Position numbers and translations under genes: made by a program
Part shown: in pieces, positions 1 to 8,822 of the stretch
Numbering within the stretch: position 1 is the stretch's first letter
Layout of the letters: every line of letters starts with the position of its first letter
The notes under the pieces: generated by a model
The model's database searches: none
Seen by the model: the letters and a program-made list of their open reading frames with translations, nothing else
Told to the model about the DNA's origin: nothing
NCBI GenBank assembly: GCA_021323165.1
Contig: JAJTCJ010000041.1
Coordinates: forward strand, 1-41,592
Origin: Bacteroidota bacterium
Lineage (GTDB): Bacteria; Bacteroidota; Bacteroidia; 2-12-FULL-35-15
DNA length: 41,592 bases
Reading direction: 5' to 3'

Positions 1-43
1 ATTCTCTATAAAATTACAAATACTATACCATAAAAGGAACAAA

Positions 44-1522
44 ATGAGCAAGGAATTATCAACGCGTGAAGCGAATTATTCGGAGTGGTACAATGAACTT
101 GTTGAAAAAGCAGACCTGGCTCAGCATTCCGCTGTTAAAGGGTGTATGGTTATTAAGCCTTACGGATATGCGATCTGGGAAAAAATGCAGGCCGCATTGG
201 ACAAAATGTTTAAGGATACAGGTCATGTGAACGCGTATTTTCCATTATTCGTGCCGAAAAGTCTGTTCGAAGCAGAAGAGACCAATGCAGAAGGGTTTGC
301 AAAGGAATGTGCTGTTGTAACTCATTACCGTTTAAAATCAGATCCGAACAATCCGGGGAAGCTGATAGTTGATCCTGAAGCTAAACTGACAGAAGAACTT
401 ATCGTTCGTCCCACAAGTGAAGCGATTATCTGGAATACATATAAAGGATGGATCCAGTCTTATCGTGATCTTCCGATATTGATAAATCAATGGGCGAATG
501 TTGTAAGATGGGAGATGAGGACGCGTTTGTTTTTGAGAACAACAGAATTTCTTTGGCAGGAAGGTCACACTGCCCATGAAACAAAGGCAGAAGCAATCAC
601 GGAAACGGAAAAAATGCTGGATGTTTATGCAAAGTTTGCCGAAGAATGGATGGCTATGCCCGTAGTTAAAGGTTTTAAAACAGCGAATGAGCGTTTTGCA
701 GGTGCCGATGAAACCTATTGTATAGAAGCTCTTATGCAGGACGGCAAGGCATTACAGGCAGGCACTTCACATTTTCTTGGACAGAATTTCGCAAAAGCTT
801 TTGATGTAAAATTTGCAAATAAAGAAGGAAAGCAGGACTATGTTTGGGCCACTTCTTGGGGAGTTTCCACCCGCCTGATGGGCGCGCTTATCATGTCACA
901 TTCTGATGATAAAGGTTTAGTTTTGCCGCCAAAATTAGCGCCATATCAAGTGGTTATAGTTCCAATTTATAAGGGGGAGGAACAGCTGGCACAAATTTCG
1001 GAGGTTGTTTTGAAGATGAAAGCCGCTATGGAAGCAAAAGGAATTTCAGTTAAATACGATGACAGGGATAATCAACGTCCGGGTTGGAAATTTGCTGAAT
1101 ATGAGTTGAAGGGAGTGCCTGTAAGAATAGCTATTGGCGGGCGTGATCTGGAGAATGGGACTGTGGAAGTTGCTAGAAGAGACACCATGGAAAAGGAAAC
1201 TTTACAGCAAGCCGATATTGAAAATAAAGTTGCTCATATGCTGGAACAGATCCAGGATAATCTTTATCAAAAAGCACTTGCATTTCGTGAGGAGAAAACC
1301 ACTGCGGTAAATACTTACGAAGAATTTAAAACAGTGATCGAGGGAAAGACAGGTTTTGTGCTTGCGCATTGGGATGGTACAAGCGAAACGGAAAAGAAGA
1401 TCAAAGAAGAAACAAAAGCTACCATACGCTGTATTCCTTTGAATAATAAACAGGAGGCAGGTGTTTGCATTTATTCGGGCAAACCATCTGCTCAAAGGGT
1501 GATTTTTGCAAAAGCTTATTAA
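44..1522 (+). CDS. proS: Prolyl-tRNA synthetase, archaeal/eukaryotic (ProS type 3) form
   Basis: Charges tRNA-Pro with proline in the cytoplasm using ATP. The 492-residue length and the lack of the large editing insertion of the E. coli type point to the short archaeal/eukaryotic-type enzyme common in Bacteroidota. Class II motifs are visible: the motif-2 stretch [16 protein letters not shown], preceded by the conserved RPTSE, then the active-site strand [12 protein letters not shown], then the motif-3 region with [16 protein letters not shown]. An anticodon-binding domain follows (start [10 protein letters not shown]), and the protein ends in the short C-terminal domain finishing in Tyr that is typical of this type. 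The ATG follows AAAGGAAC at a suitable distance. The next gene starts 9 bases after the stop, so the two are probably co-transcribed. The promoter lies outside the window or in its first 40 bases. Confidence 0.97.
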   Translation: MSKELSTREANYSEWYNELVEKADLAQHSAVKGCMVIKPYGYAIWEKMQAALDKMFKDTGHVNAYFPLFVPKSLFEAEETNAEGFAKECAVVTHYRLKSDPNNPGKLIVDPEAKLTEELIVRPTSEAIIWNTYKGWIQSYRDLPILINQWANVVRWEMRTRLFLRTTEFLWQEGHTAHETKAEAITETEKMLDVYAKFAEEWMAMPVVKGFKTANERFAGADETYCIEALMQDGKALQAGTSHFLGQNFAKAFDVKFANKEGKQDYVWATSWGVSTRLMGALIMSHSDDKGLVLPPKLAPYQVVIVPIYKGEEQLAQISEVVLKMKAAMEAKGISVKYDDRDNQRPGWKFAEYELKGVPVRIAIGGRDLENGTVEVARRDTMEKETLQQADIENKVAHMLEQIQDNLYQKALAFREEKTTAVNTYEEFKTVIEGKTGFVLAHWDGTSETEKKIKEETKATIRCIPLNNKQEAGVCIYSGKPSAQRVIFAKAY

Positions 1523-1531
1523 TAAATAACA

Positions 1532-2224
1532 ATGGAAAAGCAGAGTCCACGAGAGTTGATATTACGCATCTTGAAAGAAAAGTCGAGTGTGAAACAGGAT
1601 GTTTATGCCAACACCGTTCAGGCCTTTAAAGCTATGAAAGTCACGGCCCGGGCCCTTGCTGCTGAGTATAAAAAAGAAGCTGCTGAGATCGATAAAAGAG
1701 TGATCATTGAATACAAGGAAAAGGGAGAGTTTGAATTTGAATTAAGGGTAGCCGGAGATCTTTTGATCTTTGCAATGCATACAAATGTGTTTGAGTTTGA
1801 TAAATCTCATCCGATCTGGAAGAATTCATACATTAAAGAAGACCATTCAAGATCTTTTTGCGGAATAATCAATATATACAATTTCCTTAACGATTCATTT
1901 GTATATAACAGGGTGAATGATCTGGGATATGTAATAGGACGGATGTTCATTAATAAGGAAAACCATTATTTTGTTGAAGGAAAGCGTCAGTTAGGTTTTC
2001 TATACAACGATTTTGTGCATGCAGTAGTGGATACCGAAAAAATAAAGGGTGTTTTGGAGTCTTCTATCCTGTATTGTCTGAGTTTTGACCTCTTCACACC
2101 ACCATTTGATGCTGTGAAGGAAGTTTCTGTTCAGGACATGCAAGCAGCAAGTGAAAGTATGCAGATCAAGACAGGAAAGAGGTTGGGATTCCGTTTTCAG
2201 GCGGATAATGACACTATTGATTAG
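1532..2224 (+). CDS. Uncharacterised 230-residue cytoplasmic protein
   Basis: I do not recognise a named family. The protein has no signal peptide and no membrane segment. The N-terminal 60 residues are charged and helical, with a Lys/Glu-rich stretch around residues 45-65. The middle is richer in beta and aromatic residues (FEFELRVAGDLL, SFCGIINIYNFLND, NHYFVEGKRQLGF). It ends in an acidic tail. It starts 9 bases after proS and probably shares its transcript. A reading frame of this length with normal codon use, sitting between two housekeeping genes, is very likely real, and similar hypothetical proteins are my expectation for other Bacteroidota. Function cannot be inferred from the sequence. 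Confidence 0.85.
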   Translation: MEKQSPRELILRILKEKSSVKQDVYANTVQAFKAMKVTARALAAEYKKEAAEIDKRVIIEYKEKGEFEFELRVAGDLLIFAMHTNVFEFDKSHPIWKNSYIKEDHSRSFCGIINIYNFLNDSFVYNRVNDLGYVIGRMFINKENHYFVEGKRQLGFLYNDFVHAVVDTEKIKGVLESSILYCLSFDLFTPPFDAVKEVSVQDMQAASESMQIKTGKRLGFRFQADNDTID

Positions 2225-2251
2225 AAATTTCTGTAAAAAAGAGTAAAATAT

Positions 2252-2282
2252 TTTGCAGGAAAAGAATTTTACTATACATTTG
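2252..2282 (+). promoter_or_regulatory. Bacteroidota-type promoter for tRNA-Glu (and probably rpsT)
   Basis: TTTG at 2252-2255 and TACATTTG at 2275-2282 are separated by 19 bases. This matches the Bacteroidota sigma-ABfr consensus TTTG-N(17-23)-TAnnTTTG. Transcription would begin about 10-15 bases before the tRNA. Confidence 0.8.
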
Positions 2283-2299
2283 CACTCCCAAAAATGATT

Positions 2300-2371
2300 G
2301 GCCCGTTCGTCTAGGGGTTAGGACGCCAGGTTTTCATCCTGGAAACAGGGGTTCGATTCCCCTACGGGCTA
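2300..2371 (+). tRNA. tRNA-Glu, anticodon UUC
   Basis: The cloverleaf can be folded by eye. The acceptor stem GGCCCGT pairs with ACGGGCT (first pair G-U), the anticodon stem CCAGG/CCTGG encloses TTTTCAT with anticodon TTC at its centre, and the T arm is CAGGGGTTCGATTCCCCTA-like with the usual TTCGA. The discriminator base is A and the CCA end is not encoded. The gene is 72 bases long. It has a consensus promoter upstream and rpsT 63 bases downstream with no terminator between, so the two may form one transcript. Confidence 0.97.
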
Positions 2372-2434
2372 CTAAAGAAGTAAAATTAAAATGGTTATTG
2401 ATTATTTGGGTCAATAACTGCAAATTAAAAAAAG

Positions 2435-2692
2435 ATGGCAAATCACAAATCCAGTATCAAAAGAATTCGTTCTAACGATGCTAAACGTTTAAGAAACCGT
2501 TACCAGGCTAAAACAATGCGTAATGCAGTTAAGGAATTAAGAGCTGACGAAAGCAAAAAATCGGCTACAGAAAAACTTCCTAAAGTTGTTGCTATGGTTG
2601 ATAAACTGGCAAAAAAGAACGTTATTCATAAAAATAAAGCTGCAAACTTGAAGTCTAAATTGACTAAAAAAGTTAACGCGCTTAAAAAATAA
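2435..2692 (+). CDS. rpsT: 30S ribosomal protein S20
   Basis: Small-subunit ribosomal protein that binds 16S rRNA and aids 30S assembly. The 85-residue product is very basic and helical, starting [14 protein letters not shown], the usual S20 opening, and ending in a Lys-rich tail ([13 protein letters not shown]). The length matches the family. It lies just downstream of tRNA-Glu, and a strong hairpin terminator follows within 40 bases, so the unit is closed. The identification is secure. Confidence 0.98.
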   Translation: MANHKSSIKRIRSNDAKRLRNRYQAKTMRNAVKELRADESKKSATEKLPKVVAMVDKLAKKNVIHKNKAANLKSKLTKKVNALKK

Positions 2693-2722
2693 GAATTACA
2701 ATATTTCTTTTACTTGAAATAG

Positions 2723-2756
2723 AAAGGCTCCGCTCTATGCGCGGAGCCTTTTTTTT
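2723..2756 (+). terminator. Rho-independent terminator of rpsT
   Basis: The stem AAAGGCTCCGC (2723-2733) pairs with GCGGAGCCTTT (2741-2751), the loop is short, and a run of T follows. It ends the tRNA-Glu/rpsT unit before the RadC-family gene. Confidence 0.93.
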
Positions 2757-2804
2757 ATTCCAAATTGTACTATTTTTTATTACCTTTAAAACGTTCAATA
2801 TTTT

Positions 2805-3503
2805 ATGAATGAACAGAATGAAACGTTAAATATCAAATCCTGGGCAGAGGAAGATCGCCCAAGAGAAAAGCTGATGGGAAAAGGAAGGCAGATACTTTCT
2901 GAAGCAGAATTGATCGCGATACTTATTGGGTCGGGAAGCAGGAGTGAAACTGCAGTAGAATTGTCCAAAAGGATATTATCAACTGTAGAGAATAATCTGA
3001 ATGAACTTGGAAAGCTTGGTGTTAAAGAGCTAACTAAATTCAAAGGAATCGGAGAGGCAAAAGCTATAAGTATTGTGGCTGCTCTTGAACTCGGGAGGCG
3101 GAGAAAAGAAACAGAGGTTGTGAAGCGTGAAAAGATCACAACCAGCAAAGACGCTTATGATGCTTTGAAAGGAAATATGTCCGATCTTCCTTATGAGGAA
3201 TTCTGGCTGATAATTCTTAACAGGGCAAATGCTATAGTAAAAAAAGAATTGATCAGCAGAGGCGGAGTTGCAGGGACGGTGGTAGATACAAAGATAATTT
3301 TTAAGGCAGCTGTAGAGCATTATGCAAGTTCGATCATAATTTGTCATAATCATCCTTCAGGGAATTTAAAGCCGAGTGAAGCTGATATAAGAATAACAAA
3401 GAATATAAAAGAGGCCGGAAAGATAATGGAGATACCATTGATCGACCACCTGATATTATCAGAAAACGGTTATTATAGTTTTGCTGATGAAGGGATGTTA
3501 TAA
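2805..3503 (+). CDS. radC: RadC-family (UPF0758) JAB/MPN-domain protein
   Basis: A 232-residue protein with the two usual parts: an N-terminal helix-hairpin-helix-like region (ELTKFKGIGEAKA, about residues 75-90) and a C-terminal JAB/MPN domain. The metal-binding signature HNHPSGN followed by SEADIRIT fits the JAMM pattern of two His and one Asp, so the domain is probably an intact zinc hydrolase. The old label 'DNA repair protein' rests on a misassigned E. coli mutation and the real function is unknown. It is the first gene of a same-strand run, 26 bases before the epimerase gene. No clear promoter is visible upstream beyond a weak TACCTTTA at 2781. Confidence 0.95.
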   Translation: MNEQNETLNIKSWAEEDRPREKLMGKGRQILSEAELIAILIGSGSRSETAVELSKRILSTVENNLNELGKLGVKELTKFKGIGEAKAISIVAALELGRRRKETEVVKREKITTSKDAYDALKGNMSDLPYEEFWLIILNRANAIVKKELISRGGVAGTVVDTKIIFKAAVEHYASSIIICHNHPSGNLKPSEADIRITKNIKEAGKIMEIPLIDHLILSENGYYSFADEGML

Positions 3504-3528
3504 TTCCCGGTAACCGAATTAAAACCGT

Positions 3529-4671
3529 ATGATAAAGATTTTAACTGTCATTGGAGCCCGCCCGCAAATTATTAAGGCAGCCGCATTAAGCCGGGCAATA
3601 ACGAATTCGTTTTCAGACAAGCTTAAGGAAATCATTGTTCATACTGGACAACATTATGATACCAATATGTCAGAAGTGTTCTTCGATGAACTTAATATCC
3701 CGCGCCCTGACTATAATCTCAACGTAGGGTCAGGAAGTCATGGAAAACAAACTGCTTCTATGATCGAAGGTATAGAAGAAATTCTTTTGAAAGAAAAGCC
3801 CGGCTGTATCGTTTTATACGGAGATACAAATTCAACTCTTGCCGGTGCGGTTGCCGCATCCAAAATAAATATCCCGGTAATTCATATTGAAGCGGGATTA
3901 AGATCTTTTAATAAATCAATGCCTGAAGAGGTGAACAGAATTATGTGTGATCATGTTTCAACATTACTGTTCTCTCCAACTAAGACCGGATATAGAAATT
4001 TAATTAAAGAGGGATTCAAAGAAAACAATCAGGCTCCATTTTCTGCAGATAACCCAAAGATTTTTCATTGCGGTGATGTAATGTATGATAACAGCCTTTA
4101 TTTTTCAGAAGTTGCTGAAAAGCGAACGAATATTCTTGCGAAGAATGAATTAAAGAAAAATGAGTTTATTCTGGCAACAATCCACAGGAACAATAACACG
4201 GATGAGCCTGAACGTATAAATTCGCTATTCAGTGCACTGCATAAGATAGCCACGGAAAATAAAGTTAAGATAGTCTTGCCTTTGCATCCACGCACAGCCA
4301 AATTGTTATCTAAAAATCTTTCTTCAGAACTATACAGTAATATTAAGTTAAATAAGTTAATTCAAATAATTGAACCTGTTTCTTTTCTGGAGATGATCGC
4401 ACTTGAGAAGAATGCATTACTCGTTATGACTGATAGCGGAGGTGTACAAAAGGAAGCATTCTTTTTTAAAAAACCATGTATAATACTTCGTTCTGAAACA
4501 GAGTGGGTTGAGCTGGTTGAATGTGGTTCTGCAAAAATAGTGGATGCTGATGAGAAAAAAATAATTGAAGCTTTTAATGATTTTAGAAATGCCAAAAACC
4601 TGAAGTTTGCCGATCTGTTTGGAGATGGCAAAGCAGCAGAATTTATCTGTAATGAAATAATCAAACTTTAG
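3529..4671 (+). CDS. wecB: Non-hydrolysing UDP-N-acetylglucosamine 2-epimerase
   Basis: Interconverts UDP-GlcNAc and UDP-ManNAc, precursors for surface polysaccharides. The 380-residue length matches the family. The N-terminal Rossmann fold opens with ILTVIGARPQIIKAAAL. The catalytic-region motifs are present: GDTNST (Asp99), HIEAGLRSF (Glu121) and MPEEVNR (Glu134), together with HRNNN and, near the C-terminus, the nucleotide-binding stretch MTDSGGVQKEAFF. It is 25 bases after radC and 14 bases before a deacetylase-like gene. No dedicated UDP-ManNAc dehydrogenase or glycosyltransferase lies beside it, so the final glycan cannot be named. The biochemical identity is nearly certain and the symbol is by family resemblance. 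Confidence 0.94.
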   Translation: MIKILTVIGARPQIIKAAALSRAITNSFSDKLKEIIVHTGQHYDTNMSEVFFDELNIPRPDYNLNVGSGSHGKQTASMIEGIEEILLKEKPGCIVLYGDTNSTLAGAVAASKINIPVIHIEAGLRSFNKSMPEEVNRIMCDHVSTLLFSPTKTGYRNLIKEGFKENNQAPFSADNPKIFHCGDVMYDNSLYFSEVAEKRTNILAKNELKKNEFILATIHRNNNTDEPERINSLFSALHKIATENKVKIVLPLHPRTAKLLSKNLSSELYSNIKLNKLIQIIEPVSFLEMIALEKNALLVMTDSGGVQKEAFFFKKPCIILRSETEWVELVECGSAKIVDADEKKIIEAFNDFRNAKNLKFADLFGDGKAAEFICNEIIKL

Positions 4672-4685
4672 ATTGTCCTATTCTC

Positions 4686-5993
4686 ATGCTCCATATTTAT
4701 ACAGATAAGATCACCCATCGGAATAAATATATTTTTAACCTGATCTTTAAAGATATACTTCATATTAATTTTGAGCTGACTGAAAGTGTGGAGGCTTTTC
4801 GTATTTCAGGAGGGGCTAAAATGAGCTATTCTCAGAATCCTGTTGCAGATGAAGTTCATTTCACTTCCCGGAATTTACTCCTTGAAAACGGGATTACAGA
4901 ACAGAACATTTCTTTATTCGATTATAAAAATTGTAAAGTGTTTTTTGCAACAGGTAAGTCTTCAGCATTACCATTCGATGTTTTTTCTGCAAGCTTTTTT
5001 CTTGTAAGCCGCTACGAAGAGTACCTGCCGCACATCAGAGATGAACACGACCGGTTTGATGCGAAAGACAGTCTGGCTTTTATCAATGGTTTTTTACAAA
5101 AACCAGTTGTAAATATTTGGTCGGGCTGGATCAAAGACATATTATCACAGCGATTTCCGGATCTGATTTTTCCTCTAAGGAAATATGAATTCATTTCTAC
5201 TATTGATATCGATAATGCATATGCATACCGTGAAAAAGGTTTTACCAGGAGCCTTGGCGGTTATTTAAAATCATTAATAAAATTTGATCTCAAAGAAATT
5301 TCAGAACGAAATAGAGTCTTGTTGGGATTAGAAAAAGATCCGTACGATACGTATGATTTTCAGCTAAAGATGCTTAAGAAATATAAGTTTAAGAGTATTT
5401 ATTTTATACTTCTTGGCGATTATGGCGTGAATGATAAAAATCTGCCGGTTGAAAGTGAAAAGTTTCAATCTCTCATTAAAATGCTTGGAGATTATTCACT
5501 TGTAGGAATACACCCTTCTTATGGTTCGAATAAAAGTAAAGAACAATTGAAGAAAGAAGTAGATCGTTTATCCAGAATCCTTCATAAAGAGATCACTCAT
5601 AGCCGTCAACATTTTTTGAAATTAACATTGCCGGATACATATCGTAATCTAATAGATCTCGATATCAGGCATGATTATACAATGGGTTTTGCATCCCAGG
5701 TTGGTTTCAGGGCGAGTATTTGCACTCCTTTCAATTTTTATGATCTTGATATGGAACTGGAAACCAATTTAAAGGTGCATCCTTTTGCAGTGATGGAGGG
5801 TACATTAAAGTATTACATGAAGGTTGAACCTGAAGATGCAATGAAAAAAATCATCCCATTAATTGATGAGGTGAAAGCGGTGAACGGAAGTTTTATAAGT
5901 CTGTGGCATAATGATACCCTTAATGATCAGAAGTTGTGGAAAGGCTGGAAAGCTGTCTATGAAGAAATGATACAATACGCTTCAATAAATTAA
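4686..5993 (+). CDS. Polysaccharide-deacetylase-fold protein with N-terminal extension
   Basis: A 435-residue cytoplasmic protein with no signal peptide. The first 170 residues are an N-terminal module of the kind seen on Bacteroidota deacetylase-family proteins. From about residue 168 a NodB-like catalytic domain seems to start: EFISTIDIDNAY resembles motif 1 (Asp pair), VGIHPSYGSN resembles the His motif, and SLWHNDTL near the C-terminus resembles the final motif. The classical TFDDG and HTxxH motifs are not present in standard form, so activity and substrate are uncertain. It lies 14 bases after wecB, and the next start follows almost immediately. Context suggests a sugar- or glycan-modifying role. 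I am confident of the fold class and not of the reaction. Confidence 0.72.
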   Translation: MLHIYTDKITHRNKYIFNLIFKDILHINFELTESVEAFRISGGAKMSYSQNPVADEVHFTSRNLLLENGITEQNISLFDYKNCKVFFATGKSSALPFDVFSASFFLVSRYEEYLPHIRDEHDRFDAKDSLAFINGFLQKPVVNIWSGWIKDILSQRFPDLIFPLRKYEFISTIDIDNAYAYREKGFTRSLGGYLKSLIKFDLKEISERNRVLLGLEKDPYDTYDFQLKMLKKYKFKSIYFILLGDYGVNDKNLPVESEKFQSLIKMLGDYSLVGIHPSYGSNKSKEQLKKEVDRLSRILHKEITHSRQHFLKLTLPDTYRNLIDLDIRHDYTMGFASQVGFRASICTPFNFYDLDMELETNLKVHPFAVMEGTLKYYMKVEPEDAMKKIIPLIDEVKAVNGSFISLWHNDTLNDQKLWKGWKAVYEEMIQYASIN

Positions 5994-5999
5994 TTGATA

Positions 6000-6893
6000 A
6001 TGCTTAAACAGATCGTTCTGAAATATGCTCCGGAGTTTTTACTTGAATGGTTAAAATCATTTAAGAAAAATCAACGGAGAAAAAAAATTCATAACCAGGA
6101 GAGATCTGATTCTGGAATTACAAAAGAACAATTGATCGTTGATCTTAAGAACATAGGTGTATCAAAAGGCGATTCGCTTTTAGTTCACAGCAGTTTAAGT
6201 AAGATCGGATTTGTAAAAGGTGGCCCAATGTCAGTGATTGAAGCACTTACCGAAGTTCTCGGACCGGAAGGCACATTGTTGTTCCCCACATTTCCTGCGA
6301 AAGGCCGCAATAAAACCCACCTGGAAGAAAATCCTTTTTTTGATATTAAATCAACTATCTCTCAAATGGGAAGTATAACCGAGCATTTTAGAAATATAGA
6401 AGGAGTGTTGAGAAGTTTCCATCCTACGGATCCTGTTGCAGCTAAAGGTCCCCTGGCTGAATATTATACTGATTCACATTTTGGACAATTGACCCCGTAT
6501 AACGAAAATTCTCCTTTCCGAAAGCTTTGTGAAAGGAACGGGAAAATATTGATGTTAGGAACAACGCTGAATGGGGCATGTACAAATCTTCATACACTTG
6601 AGGATGCCGTAGACTTTAAATATCCTGTGTATGATGAAAAGATTTTTGATGTTAAGATGATAGATAGTGAAGGGAATGAGAAGATTATGCAGACCAAAGT
6701 TCATAATCCTGTTTATTCAGCCAAGAGAAATTGTGATGCGTTGAAACCATTGTTTGAAAAACATGGCGTGCTGGTAAGCGGAAAAATAGGAGAGGCAGAA
6801 AGTATGCTTATTGATGCCAAAAGAATGCTTGAAGTAATGATCAAGGAATATAATGAGCGTGGAGTGACAATGTATACACCTTTTGGGCAATAA
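6000..6893 (+). CDS. AAC(3)-fold N-acetyltransferase, probably acting on a sugar
   Basis: A 297-residue member of the aminoglycoside 3-N-acetyltransferase superfamily. Visible signatures are VHSSLSKIGFVKGG (residues 62-75), GTLLFPTFP (91-99), RSFHPTDPVAAKG (138-150), NSPFRKL (170-176) and HTLEDAVDFKYP (198-209). These are the acetyl-CoA and catalytic regions of the fold. I chose the ATG at 6000 over an in-frame TTG at 5994, which would give only two extra residues. The gene starts 6 bases after the previous stop and sits inside a glycan-type gene run. Members of this superfamily acetylate amino sugars in surface polysaccharides, so this is a more likely role than antibiotic resistance. The family call is strong and the substrate is inferred. 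Confidence 0.85.
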   Translation: MLKQIVLKYAPEFLLEWLKSFKKNQRRKKIHNQERSDSGITKEQLIVDLKNIGVSKGDSLLVHSSLSKIGFVKGGPMSVIEALTEVLGPEGTLLFPTFPAKGRNKTHLEENPFFDIKSTISQMGSITEHFRNIEGVLRSFHPTDPVAAKGPLAEYYTDSHFGQLTPYNENSPFRKLCERNGKILMLGTTLNGACTNLHTLEDAVDFKYPVYDEKIFDVKMIDSEGNEKIMQTKVHNPVYSAKRNCDALKPLFEKHGVLVSGKIGEAESMLIDAKRMLEVMIKEYNERGVTMYTPFGQ

Positions 6894-6915
6894 GTGTTAA
6901 TATGGTTTTGATTCT

Positions 6916-7905
6916 ATGAATGTTTATATAACACTTGATTATGAAATATACTTTGGGAAGAACCACGGTACGGTGGAGAAATGCATTATCTATCCAACTT
7001 CTGAGCTTATAAGAATTTCTAAAAAACATAATGTTCAATTTGTATTCTTTGTTGATTGCGGTTTCATCTTAAAATTGAAAGAATATCAAATCAGATTTCC
7101 GCAATTAAAAAAAGATTATGAAGCTATCATCTCACAGGTAAAACTGCTAAGTGAAGATGGGCATGACATTCAGCTGCATATTCATCCGCATTGGGAAGAC
7201 AGTTATTTTGATGGAGAACGCTGGGTGATAAATGTAAATCGTTATAAGCTGAGTGATTTTAATGAAACAGAGATAGAGGATATTGTTAAACGTTATAAAA
7301 ACGTGATAACCGAAATTACCGGAAAAGAGCCTTTCGCTTTTCGGGCCGGTGGCTGGTGTCTTCAGCCATTTTCGAAGTTGGAGAAAGCATTCAGAGAGAA
7401 TAAGATCACTCTCGACAGCAGTGTTTTCAGAAATGGTTTCTATTCTTCAGAGCAATATTCATATGATTTCAGAAATGCTCCTGATAAAGACATTTATCAT
7501 TTTGAGCATGACGTAACCGAAGAAAAAGCAAATGGATTCTTTACTGAAGTACCTATCAGTCCGATCAAAAATTCTCCATTCTTTTTCTGGAAGCTTTTCT
7601 TACTTGGCCGCAAGGATCCTTATTTACACAAGCCCTTAGGAGATGGCAATGCCATGCCTGCACCGGGATATAGAAAAAAGCTTTTGACAAAATTTACCAA
7701 TAATCCTGTTTCAGTTGATGGTTATAATTCTCATTTGTTATCAGCTGCTCTAAGGAAATTAAAATTGCAAAACAGAAAGCATATGGTTGTGATAGGCCAT
7801 CCTAAAGCGTTATCGCGATATTCAATAATAAAGCTTGAGGCTTTTATAGAAGAGAACAAAACTCAGCATTGCTTTACCACTTTTTCTAAAGAATTTTCCA
7901 AATGA
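6916..7905 (+). CDS. Second polysaccharide-deacetylase-like protein
   Basis: A 329-residue protein without a signal peptide. It opens directly with a motif-1-like strand (YITLDYEIYFG), followed by VQFVFFVDCGF, the metal-site-like IQLHIHPHW, FAFRAGGWC (motif-3-like Arg) and a terminal VVIGHPKAL, in the order expected for the NodB/polysaccharide deacetylase superfamily. Asp, His-x-His and a late His are present, so it may be catalytically competent, unlike the more degenerate 4686-5993 protein. The stop overlaps the start of the next gene by four bases (ATGA), which implies translational coupling. The substrate is unknown; amino sugars of a surface glycan are the natural guess from the neighbours. 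Confidence 0.75.
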   Translation: MNVYITLDYEIYFGKNHGTVEKCIIYPTSELIRISKKHNVQFVFFVDCGFILKLKEYQIRFPQLKKDYEAIISQVKLLSEDGHDIQLHIHPHWEDSYFDGERWVINVNRYKLSDFNETEIEDIVKRYKNVITEITGKEPFAFRAGGWCLQPFSKLEKAFRENKITLDSSVFRNGFYSSEQYSYDFRNAPDKDIYHFEHDVTEEKANGFFTEVPISPIKNSPFFFWKLFLLGRKDPYLHKPLGDGNAMPAPGYRKKLLTKFTNNPVSVDGYNSHLLSAALRKLKLQNRKHMVVIGHPKALSRYSIIKLEAFIEENKTQHCFTTFSKEFSK

Positions 7906-8819
7906 TAGTTTATTCTGAAAAAGTAGATAAAAAGAAATGGGATGCTTGTATTAATTCAAGTGCAAATTCTTCCGTGTTTGCTACTTCGGCTTATCTGGAT
8001 TCGGTTTGCGATAACTGGAGTGGATTGATATCAAACGACTACGAAGCTGTTTTTCCAATTGTTTGGGGATCTAAATACAGGATCAAATATGTTTATCAGC
8101 CATTCTTTACCAGGTATTTCGGAGTGTATTCTAAGACTGAACCCTCTGAAAAATTAGTAAGTGATTTCATTCAAGCTATTCCTGATCAATTTAAATACAT
8201 GGAATTTTGCATGCACGAGCAAAACTCCGTCTCTGATAAAGAAATAGAAAAGAAAGAAAGAAAATTCCAGTTCCTTGATTTGAATAGATCTTATGAAAGT
8301 GTATTCAAAACATATTCTGAGAATGCAAAACGTAGTATAAAAAAGGCGATCAAGTCGGGGGCTCAAATCAAAGAAGGAATCGATCCGAATGAAATAGTTG
8401 ACCTTTTTAAACACACTAAAGGTCGAGAGCTGGAAGTATTTGCAGCAAAAGATTATCAGCGCTTACTTCACCTGATGGATGTTTTTAAGAAGAATAAAAG
8501 TGCTGAGTCAATTGCAGTTTACCATGCCGATGGAACATTGAGTGCTGCCGGTTTTTTTCTTAAATATAAGAACAGGTATATTTTTTTAAAAAGCGGGGTA
8601 ACGGAGTATGGAAAAACACACGGTTATATGCACTTACTATTCGATCATTTTATAAAAAAACATTCAGAATCTGAATGTATACTTGATTTTGGAGGCTCTT
8701 CTGTGGAATCCGTTGCCCGTTTTTATAACAATTTCGGTGCGAAAGATTGTGTATATTTACAAGTGAAAAAAAACCGTCTGCCGAAACTGGTAAACTGGAT
8801 AAAATCTCTAAAAAGTTAA
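7902..8819 (+). CDS. FemAB/GNAT-like acyl- or aminoacyl-transferase
   Basis: A 305-residue cytoplasmic protein. The pattern fits FemAB-type double GNAT folds. An N-terminal half has ANSSVFATSAYLDSV. A central linker reads NAKRSIKKAIKSG, the usual basic helix before the second fold. The second fold includes AVYHADGTLSAAGFFLKYKN, GKTHGYMHLLFDHFI and ILDFGGSS, then an FNNFGA-like end (FYNNFGAKDC). FemAB relatives transfer amino acids to peptidoglycan precursors, and the related single-protein group in polysaccharide loci acylates sugars. It overlaps the preceding gene by four bases and ends 3 bases before upp. It is probably the last glycan-related member of the run. The exact acceptor and donor cannot be read from the sequence. 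Confidence 0.72.
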   Translation: MIVYSEKVDKKKWDACINSSANSSVFATSAYLDSVCDNWSGLISNDYEAVFPIVWGSKYRIKYVYQPFFTRYFGVYSKTEPSEKLVSDFIQAIPDQFKYMEFCMHEQNSVSDKEIEKKERKFQFLDLNRSYESVFKTYSENAKRSIKKAIKSGAQIKEGIDPNEIVDLFKHTKGRELEVFAAKDYQRLLHLMDVFKKNKSAESIAVYHADGTLSAAGFFLKYKNRYIFLKSGVTEYGKTHGYMHLLFDHFIKKHSESECILDFGGSSVESVARFYNNFGAKDCVYLQVKKNRLPKLVNWIKSLKS

Positions 8820-8822
8820 TTT

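Noticed and set aside
2805-3503. Calling the RadC-family protein a proven DNA-repair enzyme
   Set aside because: The name traces to a misassigned E. coli mutation; the sequence supports only a JAB/MPN hydrolase fold.
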